Source: Streptomyces tailanensis
Lineage (GTDB): Bacteria; Actinomycetota; Actinomycetes; Streptomycetales; Streptomycetaceae
Reading direction: 5' to 3'
DNA: 53,674 nt
NCBI RefSeq assembly: GCF_008386495.1
Contig: NZ_VTHJ01000003.1
Location: 171,172 to 224,845, forward strand
In this document: positions 25,029 to 34,815 of the stretch, in pieces
How positions within the stretch are numbered: position 1 is the first letter of the stretch
Layout: every line of letters begins with the position of its first letter
Program-made: the position numbers and the translations under genes
The notes under the pieces: model-generated
The model's input: only the letters and a program-made list of their open reading frames with translations
Told to the model about the DNA's origin: nothing
Databases searched by the model: none

Positions 25029-26110
25029 GCCTTCTCCTCCTTGGGCCGCTCGTCCTTCGGCGGCTCGGGCGGCCGGTCGAACTCGTCCGTGACCACGGGC
25101 TCCTCGCCCCCGTCCCCGCCGGTCCAGCGCACGATCAGATCCCCGAGCGCGGTCTCCTGGTCGAGCGCCACGGCCTTCTCGCGGTACAGCTCCAGCAGCG
25201 CGAGGAAGCGGGCCACGACGGTCAGTGTGTCGTCGGTGTCCTCGACGAGCACACGGAAGGACGCCTCCCCCAGTTCCCGCAGCCGCGCCACCACGATCCC
25301 CGCCTGCTCCTGCACACTCACCAGCGGCGCGTGAATGTGATCGACGTACACCTGCGGCTTGGGCTTCGGCTGCATGGCCTTGACCGCCAGCCTGGCGAAT
25401 CCTTCCGCCCCGATGCTGATGACCACCTCGGGCAACAACTCCGCATGGTGCGGCTCCAGCCCGACGGTACGGGGATAGCGCCGGGTCTCCTCGTCCAGCC
25501 GCCGGTTGAAGATGTCGGCGATCTGTTTGTACGCGCGGTACTGCAGCAGCCGAGCGAACAGCAGATCCCGGGCTTCGAGCAACGCGAGATCGGCCTCGTC
25601 CTCGACCTCGGCGGCGGGCAACAGCCGGGCCGCCTTCAGATCCAGCAGGGTCGCCGCCACAACCAGAAACTCGGTCGTCTCATCCAGATCCCAGTCCGGC
25701 CCCATCCCCCGGATGTACGCCATGAACTCATCGGTGACCTTGGACAGCGCGACTTCGGTGACGTCCAGCTTGTGCTTGGAAATCAGCTGAAGCAGAAGAT
25801 CGAACGGCCCCTCAAAGTTGGCGAGCCGAACCTTGAAGACCCCGTCGTCGGCCTCTTCAGCCAGGGCAGGCGTCTCCGGCGCCGGGTCAGCGGGAGCGGG
25901 GGGCGCCTCATCACCCCCGTCGGCGTTGTGGGCAGTCGTTCCGCAGGGCGGAACGGGTGGGCACAACGCCCCACCGGCCTCAGCCGGAGGCTCACTCTCG
26001 ACCGGCTCGACCGGCGGAGCCGGGGGCGCAGCCCCAGGGCCCCTTCCCAACGCACGCCGACGCCCGGCGGTACCGCCGGAAGCCGTGGGCGAGACGTCGT
26101 ACGAGGTCAT
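25025..26110 (-). CDS. scpA: Segregation and condensation protein A (kleisin)
   Basis: 361 residues. The kleisin core starts at about 88 (FKVRLANFEGPFDLLLQLISKHKLDVTEVALSKVTDEF), followed by the linker and C-terminal winged helix (about 290-335, DHIHAPLVSVQEQAGIV...). It bridges SMC heads. The first 85 residues are Pro/Ala-rich and disordered, and residues about 47-64 (ALCPPVPPCGTTAHNADG) are encoded by a dispersed Streptomyces palindrome. The start is 18 bp after the RHH-like gene. Confidence 0.95.
   Translation of the reverse strand: MTSYDVSPTASGGTAGRRRALGRGPGAAPPAPPVEPVESEPPAEAGGALCPPVPPCGTTAHNADGGDEAPPAPADPAPETPALAEEADDGVFKVRLANFEGPFDLLLQLISKHKLDVTEVALSKVTDEFMAYIRGMGPDWDLDETTEFLVVAATLLDLKAARLLPAAEVEDEADLALLEARDLLFARLLQYRAYKQIADIFNRRLDEETRRYPRTVGLEPHHAELLPEVVISIGAEGFARLAVKAMQPKPKPQVYVDHIHAPLVSVQEQAGIVVARLRELGEASFRVLVEDTDDTLTVVARFLALLELYREKAVALDQETALGDLIVRWTGGDGGEEPVVTDEFDRPPEPPKDERPKEEKA
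25922..25970. repeat. Dispersed nested palindrome (family A), copy inside scpA
   Basis: Outer arms GGCGTTGTG/CACAACGCC (25922-25930, 25962-25970) and inner arms GTTCCGC/GCGGAAC (25938-25944, 25948-25954). The core GGGCAGTCGT-CCGC-GG-GCGG-ACGGGTGGGC is shared with the copy at 36646-36687. I recognise the sequence type as a common dispersed element of Streptomyces genomes. Confidence 0.8.
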
Positions 26111-26128
26111 AGCCCCCGCAGGCTACCT

Positions 26129-26716
26129 CTACCGCCCGCGCAGCCGACGTACGAGGATGCTCGCGTCCCCCCGGGCCTCCAGGTCGGCCAGCACCACGGC
26201 GACAGCCTCCCGCACGATCCGCCCGCGGTCGACGGCCAGCCCGTGCTCCCCGCGCAGCACCAGCCGGGCGTGCTCAAGATCCATGAGCTCCTCGGCGGAC
26301 ACGTACACGGTGATCTTCTCGTCGTGCCGCTCCCGCCCACTGGGCCGGCGCCCGGCGGCCCGCCCCCGCTTGCGCGGCGCGGCAGAGTCACCGGCCGCCC
26401 CGGCAGAACCTTCCTGCGCGGCTCCCTGACGGCGCGCGGCGGCCGCCCGCTCGGCCCCCGCGGCGGCGGAGCGGCTGCGCGGCTGATCCCCGGCCTCGGA
26501 CTCCGCGGCCACATGCTCGGACCCCTCGCCGTCACCGCCCTGTACGGGCACGGACGGCGGCGCGTCCTCCGCGGCGGCCCCGTCACTGTCCCCGGCGGGA
26601 GCGGGCACCCGGGCTTCTCCGTTGGCCCCCCGCCGGGGAGTGGACGGCTGAAGCGCCATTCCCCCTGTCGTACGGAAGAGTTCGTCGGCCCCCGGCAGAC
26701 TCACTCGGCGTGACAC
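26129..26716 (-). CDS. ParA-partner candidate with a ribbon-helix-helix-like end
   Basis: 195 residues. The first 125 are Ala/Gly/Glu/Arg-rich and disordered. The C-terminal 70 (RHDEKITVYVSAEELMDLEHARLVLRGEHGLAVDRGRIVREAVAVVLADLEARG) fit a strand then two helices, as in small RHH DNA-binding proteins. The GTG start overlaps the parA-like gene by 16 bp and scpA follows after 18 bp. It may be the DNA-binding partner of the ParA ATPase; it is not ParB. Confidence 0.82.
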   Translation of the reverse strand: MSRRVSLPGADELFRTTGGMALQPSTPRRGANGEARVPAPAGDSDGAAAEDAPPSVPVQGGDGEGSEHVAAESEAGDQPRSRSAAAGAERAAAARRQGAAQEGSAGAAGDSAAPRKRGRAAGRRPSGRERHDEKITVYVSAEELMDLEHARLVLRGEHGLAVDRGRIVREAVAVVLADLEARGDASILVRRLRGR

Positions 26717-27879
26717 CGGGCGAGCACCTCCCTGGCGAGCTGACGGTAGGCGGCGGCGCCGACGGAGTTGGAGGCGTACGTGGTGATCGGCTCACCGGCG
26801 ACCGTGGTCTCCGGGAAGCGGACCGTGCGCCCGATGACCGTGTGGTAGACGTGGTCGTCGAACGCCTCGACGACACGCGCGAGGACCTCACGGCTGTGGA
26901 CGGTGCGCGAGTCGTACATCGTGGCGAGGATGCCGTCGAGCTCCAGCTCGGGGTTGAGCCGCTCCTGGACCTTCTCGATGGTCTCCGTCAGCAGCGCGAC
27001 ACCGCGCAGGGCGAAGAACTCGCACTCCAGCGGCACGATCACCTTGTGGGCGGCGGTCAGCGCGTTCACGGTCAGCAGACCCAGTGACGGCTGGCAGTCG
27101 ATCACGATGTAGTCGTAGTCCGCCATGAGCGGCTTCAGGGCGCGCTGCAGAGTCGACTCGCGCGCGACCTCGCTCACCAGCTGGACCTCGGCCGCCGAGA
27201 GGTCGATGTTGCTCGGCAGCAGGTCCATGTTGGGGACAGCGGTCTTCAGCAGGACCTCGTCGGCCGACATGCCCCGCTCCATGAGCAGGTTGTAGACCGT
27301 GAGGTCGAGCTCCATCGGGTTCACGCCGAGGCCGACCGAGAGGGCGCCCTGCGGGTCGAAGTCGACGAGCAGGACCCGGCGGCCGTACTCCGCGAGCGCG
27401 GCGCCCAGGTTGATGGTCGACGTCGTCTTGCCGACGCCGCCCTTCTGGTTGCACATCGCGATGATCGTCGCGGGCCCGTGACTGGTCAGCGGGCCCGGGA
27501 TCGGGAAGTACGGCAGCGGTCGGCCGGTGGGGCCGATGCGCTCGCGTCGCTGGCGCGCCGCGTCGGGCGCGAGCGTGGCCGCGTACTCCGGATCGGGCTC
27601 GTACTCGGCGTCGGGGTCGTAGAAGTGCCCGTCGGGCAGCTCGTCGTAGTCGGCGAAGTGGTTGTGGACCCCGCCACTTCCGTCGCCGGCCATGGCGTTC
27701 ACGTGTTGGCCATCCATGCTCTGGTGTGCTGGCTGAGTCACCCCTGAGGACTGGTGACCCTGGTGGGCTGCGAAGGTGCGGACTGCGACGGAGCCGACAG
27801 CCGCGAACCCCGTGGGTCCCGAGACCCGCGCAGGCATTCCTGGTTGACCACCCCCGGGAGTAAATGTCGACTCATTCAC
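26701..27879 (-). CDS. ParA/Soj-like ATPase (not the parAB locus)
   Basis: 392 residues. A disordered, His/Gly/Asp/Tyr-rich extension (about 1-135) precedes the deviant Walker A CNQKGGVGKTT at about 143-153. Then come VDFDPQGALSVGLG, Walker B-like YDYIVIDCQPSLGLLTVNAL, and the typical ParA C-terminal helices. ParA ATPases position DNA or cargo by ATP-driven dimerisation. AAGGAGGT lies 10 nt before the GTG start. It heads the parA-RHH-scpA-scpB-rluB operon, as its homologue does in M. tuberculosis (Rv1708). Confidence 0.93.
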   Translation of the reverse strand: MNESTFTPGGGQPGMPARVSGPTGFAAVGSVAVRTFAAHQGHQSSGVTQPAHQSMDGQHVNAMAGDGSGGVHNHFADYDELPDGHFYDPDAEYEPDPEYAATLAPDAARQRRERIGPTGRPLPYFPIPGPLTSHGPATIIAMCNQKGGVGKTTSTINLGAALAEYGRRVLLVDFDPQGALSVGLGVNPMELDLTVYNLLMERGMSADEVLLKTAVPNMDLLPSNIDLSAAEVQLVSEVARESTLQRALKPLMADYDYIVIDCQPSLGLLTVNALTAAHKVIVPLECEFFALRGVALLTETIEKVQERLNPELELDGILATMYDSRTVHSREVLARVVEAFDDHVYHTVIGRTVRFPETTVAGEPITTYASNSVGAAAYRQLAREVLARCHAE

Positions 27880-28286
27880 AAGTCGTCTTACCTCCTTGGT
27901 GACCAGGAAACTTCTAGATAGGTCAGCGTGGCACCATGCCGACGGTTGGCGACTCTATGGCGTGTCGGCGGTCCGCAGCAACACAATCCGCCGGACCCGG
28001 CCCGATGTGTCGGCAATGAAACATGCGGCTGTCAAGGGCGTAGGGCCGTCGCACAGCAGGTTTCACCGGTGCGTGAAACATCCGAAGCGTTACGTTCGAG
28101 GCGAGTTGCGCGAGTGCCGCAAAGTGACCATACACACATCCGGCCGGACCTTGTCGGGCAAGATCCGGCCGGGAAGGTGCTGTTGACGACCTGTGTTGAC
28201 GTATCGCCTTTTACCGAAAGGTGACTTAAAGCAGCCGGTCAGCGGCACCAGCCTTGCGGTCGGTCTGCGGCTTTGTCGACGACCGG
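27880..28286. promoter_or_regulatory. Intergenic region upstream of the ParA-like operon with parS-like half-sites
   Basis: 407 bp without a convincing gene. It contains GTTTCAC-N6-GTGAAAC (28060-28079) and a further TGAAACAT at 28017-28024 that repeats the TGAAACAT at 28074-28081. GTTTCAC/GTGAAAC are the two halves of the known parS palindrome, but here separated by CGGTGC. The operon promoter must also lie here; I could not place it. Confidence 0.5.
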
Positions 28287-29411
28287 TCAGTCGAGCAGCG
28301 ACGCCAACTCGATGTGCTCCAGGCCGTGCGCCTCGGCGACCTCGCGGTAAACCACCTTGCCGTCATGGGTGTTGAGCCCCTTGGCCAGTGCGGGGTCGCG
28401 GCGCAGCGCCTCGGCCCAGCCGTGGTCGGCGAGTTCGACGATGTACGGCAGCGTGGCGTTGGTCAGCGCGTAGGTGGAGGTGTTGGGGACCGCGCCGGGC
28501 ATGTTGGCGACGCAGTAGAAGACCGAGTCGTGGACCTTGAAGGTCGGTTCGGCGTGCGTGGTGGGCCGGGAGTCCTCGAAGCAGCCGCCCTGGTCGATCG
28601 CGATGTCGACAAGGACACTTCCCGGCTTCATGCGCGACACGAGCTCGTTGGTGACCAGCTTCGGCGCCTTGGCGCCCGGGATGAGGACGGCGCCGATGAC
28701 GAGGTCGGCCTCCAGGCAGGCCTTCTCCAGCTCGAAGGCGTTGGAGACGACGGTCTGGATCCGGGTGCCGAAGACGCGGTCGGCTTCCTTGAGCTTGTTG
28801 ATGTCCTTGTCGAGCAGGGTCACGTGGAAGCCCATGCCGATGGCGATCTGCGCCGCGTTCCAGCCCGACACGCCGCCGCCGATGACGACGGCCCGGCCCG
28901 CCGCGACACCCGGGACACCGCCGGGCAGCACGCCGCGGCCGCCGTTGGCCCGCATCAGGTGGTATGCGCCGACCTGCGGGGCGAGCCTGCCCGCCACCTC
29001 GGACATCGGGGCGAGCAGCGGCAGTGCGCGGCCAGGCAGTTCGACGGTCTCGTACGCGATCGCTGTCGTGCCCGACTCGACGAGGGCGTCGGTGCACTCC
29101 TTGGAGGCGGCCAGGTGCAGGTAGGTGAAGAGCGTCTGGTCCTTGCGGAGGCGGTGGTACTCCTCGGCGATGGGCTCCTTGACCTTGAGCAGCAGGTCGG
29201 CGGTGGCCCACACCTCGTCGGCCGTGGTCAGGATCTCGGCGCCGGCGGCGACGTACTCGGCGTCCGGGATCGACGAGCCGACACCGGCGCCCTGCTCGAT
29301 GACGACCTGGTGGCCGTGGCGCACCAGCTCGTGCACGCCGGCGGGGGTGATGGCCACCCGGAACTCGTTGTTCTTGACCTCGCGGGGGATGCCGACCTTC
29401 ACGTCGATCAC
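28287..29411 (-). CDS. ald: Alanine dehydrogenase
   Basis: 374 residues. KVGIPREVKNNEFRVAITPAGV at the start and the NAD-binding GGGVSGWNAAQIAIGMG region are typical. It converts L-alanine to pyruvate with NAD. I chose the GTG at 29411 (MIDVKVGIPREVK), with AAGGA just upstream; the frame is open further back. Monocistronic, read toward the parA-like promoter region. Confidence 0.96.
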   Translation of the reverse strand: MIDVKVGIPREVKNNEFRVAITPAGVHELVRHGHQVVIEQGAGVGSSIPDAEYVAAGAEILTTADEVWATADLLLKVKEPIAEEYHRLRKDQTLFTYLHLAASKECTDALVESGTTAIAYETVELPGRALPLLAPMSEVAGRLAPQVGAYHLMRANGGRGVLPGGVPGVAAGRAVVIGGGVSGWNAAQIAIGMGFHVTLLDKDINKLKEADRVFGTRIQTVVSNAFELEKACLEADLVIGAVLIPGAKAPKLVTNELVSRMKPGSVLVDIAIDQGGCFEDSRPTTHAEPTFKVHDSVFYCVANMPGAVPNTSTYALTNATLPYIVELADHGWAEALRRDPALAKGLNTHDGKVVYREVAEAHGLEHIELASLLD

Positions 29412-29576
29412 GGTCCTTGGCTCGGAGGGTGTGGGGGTTCGCGCGCACAGGCGGTACATGCCCCCGCAATGCAGGACATACCCGTACGCATGGGAACGCA
29501 CCGGGAGACACCGCGGGAGAACCGGCGGCGCAGCCAGTCTAATGAAGGTATCCCCGCTGTCTAGCCTTTCAATGCA

Positions 29577-31694
29577 TCAATCTTTCGCGGATGCGATACG
29601 GATTTCGTAGGCGTTAGAACCGTGTTCCGCATCGATCTCGTGGGTTTCGCCGGTGACGCCGGTCCCGTCTGCGTCTGCGTCTGGAAACTCCGGGCCGAGC
29701 AGACGCTTGGCGGCTTCCCGGTGCAGCCTGGCCGCCGCGGGGTCGCCGAGCCGTTCCAGGGTGTCGGCGAGCCGCAGCTGGAGCGCGGCCTGCAACCGGG
29801 AGTCGTCGGCGCGCTGCGCCCACTCCACCGCCTCCTGGCAGGTGCGCAGCGCCTCCTCGGGGCGCCCCGCGTACTCCTGGACGCGCGCCATCTCGCTCAA
29901 CGCCCTTGCCTGGGCGCCCACATCGCCGAGCCTGCGGTAGCCGGTGAGCGCCGAGCTCCAGTTCCGCAGCGCCTCCCCGTAGCGGCCCGCGTAGGTGTGT
30001 GCGGAGGCGATACGGCCGTACAGCCGGGCGGCGTCCTGGCGCTCGTCCCGGGCGAGCCGCTGGACGAGCGCCCTGCCGTACCAGTCGGCGGCCCTGTCGT
30101 AGTCCTCCAGCTCCTGGTGGGCGCCGCCCACGGATTCCATCGCGCGGCCGGTCGCGTACGGGTCGTTCGCCCGCCGTCCGGCGTCGAGCGCGGCCCGGTA
30201 GCGGGCCAGCGCCGCCTTCGTACGGCCGGTCCGGGCGTCCAGGTCGCCGAGGTTCAGCAGGGCGGCGGCCTGCTCGCGGGGCAGGCTGCGGCGCTCGGCG
30301 ACGTCGAGGACGAGCCGGTGGATGTCGTACAGGTCGGCGGCCGCGGCCTGCGTGCCGAAGTGGGCCACCATGGCCCGCACGAGCTGGGACATCAGGCGCC
30401 GGGCCAGGGTGTCGAGCTCCCCGTCGGCGACCGCGAGCCGGGCCGCGGCGAGCAGCGCGGGCCGGCGGACGCACAGCCACTCCTCGGCGGCCCGGGGGCT
30501 CGGGAACCGCAGCGCCTTGGGCATCCCGAGGAGCTTCTCGCGGGCCAGCGGGCTGTCGGTCTCGGTGATGGCCCGGCAGGACTGCAGCAGCCGTACCGTC
30601 CGCTCCAGCATCCGGGCCCGGGCCAGCTGCAGCTCACCCGGGCGTTCGTGGCTCTCGGCGAGGGACCACAGCAGCGGCTGGAGGCAGCCGGGGACCTCGT
30701 ACTGCGCCAGGGTCGAGTCGACCCGGTGCAGGAGGCCCAGGGCCACGAAGTCGTCCAGCGTGGTGCGGGCCGCGCCGACCGAGCAGCCGGCGAGCCCGGA
30801 GGCGACGTGCGGGTCGACCAGGCCGGCCGGGGCGAGCGCGAGGAGGCGCAGTATCCGGGCGGCGGGCGTCGGCAGGGAGGCGTACGACAGCTTGAGGATC
30901 CGGACGAGCACCGGGCTGTCGTCGTTCTCGGCCCGCAGTTGTTTGGCGAGGTCGGAGACGGCGGCCGTGGGCCGGGCGGCCAGCCAGCCACCGGCGAGGC
31001 GCAGCGCGGCGGGCTGGGCGGCGCACACCTCGGCGAGGCCCTCGGCGGAGCGCGGGTCGACGGTGATGCGCACCGAGCCGGTGAAGCGTTCCAGCAGCTC
31101 CACCGCGGACTTGGTGTCCAGTCCGCCCAGGGTGCACGGCCGGACGTCGGAGATGCCCGTCAGCGGCCCCCCGGAGACCGCCACGACCAGGGAGTCGGGG
31201 GTGTCCGGCAACAGCGCGTCGACCTGCTCGGCGTCCACCGCGTCGTCCAGCAGCAGCACCACCCGGCGGTCGGCCAGGGCCTCGCGGAACGCCTCGCTGA
31301 GATCGTCCTCGTCGGCACCGGCGGGAGCCGGCCGCCCCAGTTCGCCGAGCAGTGCCCGTGCCGCGCGCTCGACCGGGACACGGGTGCCGTCGGGCTCGGT
31401 CAACCGCGCACGGAGCACCCCGCCGGGGTAACCGTCGGTAACCTGCCGTACGAGTTCCTCGGCGAGCGCGGTGCGGCCGAAGCCGGGCCTGCCCGCGATG
31501 AGCAGCACGCGCGCGTGGGGAGCCTTGCGGCCGGCGAGCGTGTTGAGCCCCGCGCGGCCGATGTCCGCCCGTAGCTCCTTCAACTCCCTTGTGCGACCGA
31601 GGAACTGACTGTCCGTGGGGGCGGCCTCGACAGCCGGGGGCCGCCCTGTTCCGGACGCCCGGGTCCCCCCGGTGTCCACCGCCTGATCCGCCAC
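29577..31694 (-). CDS. STAND-type ATPase with tetratricopeptide repeats
   Basis: 705 residues. The N-terminal region holds FLGRTRELKELR, a P-loop-like GRPGFGRTA at about 68-76 with Arg in place of the usual Lys, and VVLLLDDAVDAEQVDALLP (Walker B region), then winged-helix-like segments. The C-terminal half (about 430-670) is built of TPR-like helices (AALLNLGDLDARTGRTKAALARYRAALDAG and following). This is the layout of NB-ARC/AfsR-like signalling proteins but without a DNA-binding domain. I prefer the GTG at 31694, 8 nt after GGGAG; GTG 31703 is possible. Confidence 0.82.
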   Translation of the reverse strand: MADQAVDTGGTRASGTGRPPAVEAAPTDSQFLGRTRELKELRADIGRAGLNTLAGRKAPHARVLLIAGRPGFGRTALAEELVRQVTDGYPGGVLRARLTEPDGTRVPVERAARALLGELGRPAPAGADEDDLSEAFREALADRRVVLLLDDAVDAEQVDALLPDTPDSLVVAVSGGPLTGISDVRPCTLGGLDTKSAVELLERFTGSVRITVDPRSAEGLAEVCAAQPAALRLAGGWLAARPTAAVSDLAKQLRAENDDSPVLVRILKLSYASLPTPAARILRLLALAPAGLVDPHVASGLAGCSVGAARTTLDDFVALGLLHRVDSTLAQYEVPGCLQPLLWSLAESHERPGELQLARARMLERTVRLLQSCRAITETDSPLAREKLLGMPKALRFPSPRAAEEWLCVRRPALLAAARLAVADGELDTLARRLMSQLVRAMVAHFGTQAAAADLYDIHRLVLDVAERRSLPREQAAALLNLGDLDARTGRTKAALARYRAALDAGRRANDPYATGRAMESVGGAHQELEDYDRAADWYGRALVQRLARDERQDAARLYGRIASAHTYAGRYGEALRNWSSALTGYRRLGDVGAQARALSEMARVQEYAGRPEEALRTCQEAVEWAQRADDSRLQAALQLRLADTLERLGDPAAARLHREAAKRLLGPEFPDADADGTGVTGETHEIDAEHGSNAYEIRIASAKD

Positions 31695-31865
31695 GGGCCA
31701 CACTCCCGTCCCACTGCACGAGCAAGCCCGCCGGGACTCCGGTTCGGGCGCTACCCGAGCCTAGTTCACGCTCTGCGACGATCTGGGCGGAGCACGGCGG
31801 GCAGGTCGCCCGATCGGATCAGCAGATCGTAGGACTGGTGGTGCGAGTTTGCTGTGAGGAGGGGT

Positions 31866-32492
31866 TCAGGACTCGAACGGCCGCGCGGGCCACGGCGCCT
31901 CGGCCGGACGCAGCGCCTCCGCGCCGTCCCCGCTCCGCGCCGCCACCAACGAAAGCACCCCCACCACCAGGCAGTTGTTGTGCAGCTCCCCGGCGAGGAC
32001 ACCCCGTACCAGCTCGTCCACGGGAACGCGGGCCAGCTCCATGTCGGCCTCCTCGTCCTCCACCTCGAAACGCTGCCCCTCGGCCTCGGAGAGATCCCGG
32101 GCCAGGAAGATGCGTACGGCCTCGTCGCAGCCGCCGGGGGTGGTGTAGACGTCGGTCAGCACCCGCCAGTCCTCCGCCTTGACGTGCGCCTCCTCGTACA
32201 GCTCGCGCTGGGCGGCATGCAGCGGATTCTCACCCGGTACGTCCAGGAGCCCGGCCGGGATTTCCCACAGCTTCTCGCGGACAGGGTGGCGGTACTGCCG
32301 GATGACCAGAACCCGGTCCTGGTCGTCGATGGCGAGGACGGCGACCGACCCCGGGTGGACTTGGTAGTCGCGGCGGACGACCGACCCGTCGGGCATGACC
32401 ACGTCGTCGGTGCGCACGGAGGTCTTCTTGCCGACGAACGGCGTTTCACTCGCCCGGACCTCCCACTCCTCGGCGCTGTCCTTGATCTTCAT
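31866..32492 (-). CDS. Nudix hydrolase, ADP-ribose pyrophosphatase-like
   Basis: 208 residues. Nudix box PAGLLDVPGENPLHAAQRELYEEAHV fits G-x5-E-x7-REU-x-EE-x-x. The preceding WEIPAG and the general length match ADP-ribose diphosphatases. It hydrolyses ADP-ribose or related nucleotides. The start ATG at 32492 follows GAGGACGAG. It lies 96 bp after pyrG, the order known from M. tuberculosis (Rv1699-Rv1700). Confidence 0.9.
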   Translation of the reverse strand: MKIKDSAEEWEVRASETPFVGKKTSVRTDDVVMPDGSVVRRDYQVHPGSVAVLAIDDQDRVLVIRQYRHPVREKLWEIPAGLLDVPGENPLHAAQRELYEEAHVKAEDWRVLTDVYTTPGGCDEAVRIFLARDLSEAEGQRFEVEDEEADMELARVPVDELVRGVLAGELHNNCLVVGVLSLVAARSGDGAEALRPAEAPWPARPFES

Positions 32493-32588
32493 GGCGACTC
32501 GTCCTCCCACACGTGCGCAAAGAAACCGGGGCACGCGTCCCGGAAGACGCGTACCCCGGCCACCGTACAGCTCTCGTGCCCCTCGGTT

Positions 32589-34253
<1,665 letters not shown>

Positions 34254-34815
34254 GGCCAAGAGGGGGCTCCCGTGGTCGCGGTTCTGTGTGCGGGTCGGCC
34301 GCCGCCCGAGCGGATGTCGAGGGGTGCCGTCGCTGCGGTTCGGGGGTCCCTGTCCAGGTCGGGGCGCCCACCGGTCCACGGGCTACCAGGGTATCAGCGA
34401 CGGGACACGATCGCTTCCGGCCACCCTCCGCGCACGGGCCGCCACGGAGGTCGTACGACGGTCAGCGAACGTCGGACTAACCTCACCCCTAGGTCACTCG
34501 TTCGGCCCACTCGCGTTGCCTCGACCGGCACGCGAAGCCCTCCACCGCGTCGTATCCTCTTCGGACACTCGCTGCCGAGCCCGGCCGGTGTAACGGCACC
34601 ACCCCCGCCGGTCTCCGGAAACACGAGAGCTCGTCAGTTCGTTGAGCAACGAACGCCTCGAATGCGTTGAGGATCGTTGAGCGACATCGCATGACACCGT
34701 CCCTTGGATCACCCTGGATATTGGCCCCTTGTTGATCCCATGGGTCCCTTGACCGCACACCGCACAGCGACCGCCCCTCGGGGGGCGATACGTGGCCGTT
34801 CGACTGGAGTTGCAC
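34254..34815. promoter_or_regulatory. Divergent intergenic region (pyrG / GH15) with a perfect palindrome
   Basis: 562 bp without a convincing gene. It holds an 18-bp perfect palindrome GTTCGTTG-AG-CAACGAAC at 34637-34654 and three direct copies of CGTTGAG (34640, 34665, 34675). On the minus side TACCCT (34393-34388) could be a pyrG -10 element, but no good -35 was seen. Confidence 0.5.

Noticed and set aside
25922..25970. Transcription terminator or attenuator inside scpA
   Set aside because: The palindrome is coding and part of a dispersed family; no T-tract follows on either strand.
28060..28079. Canonical parS site
   Set aside because: The two halves are separated by six bases, and parS is normally an uninterrupted 16-bp palindrome; I report it only as parS-like.
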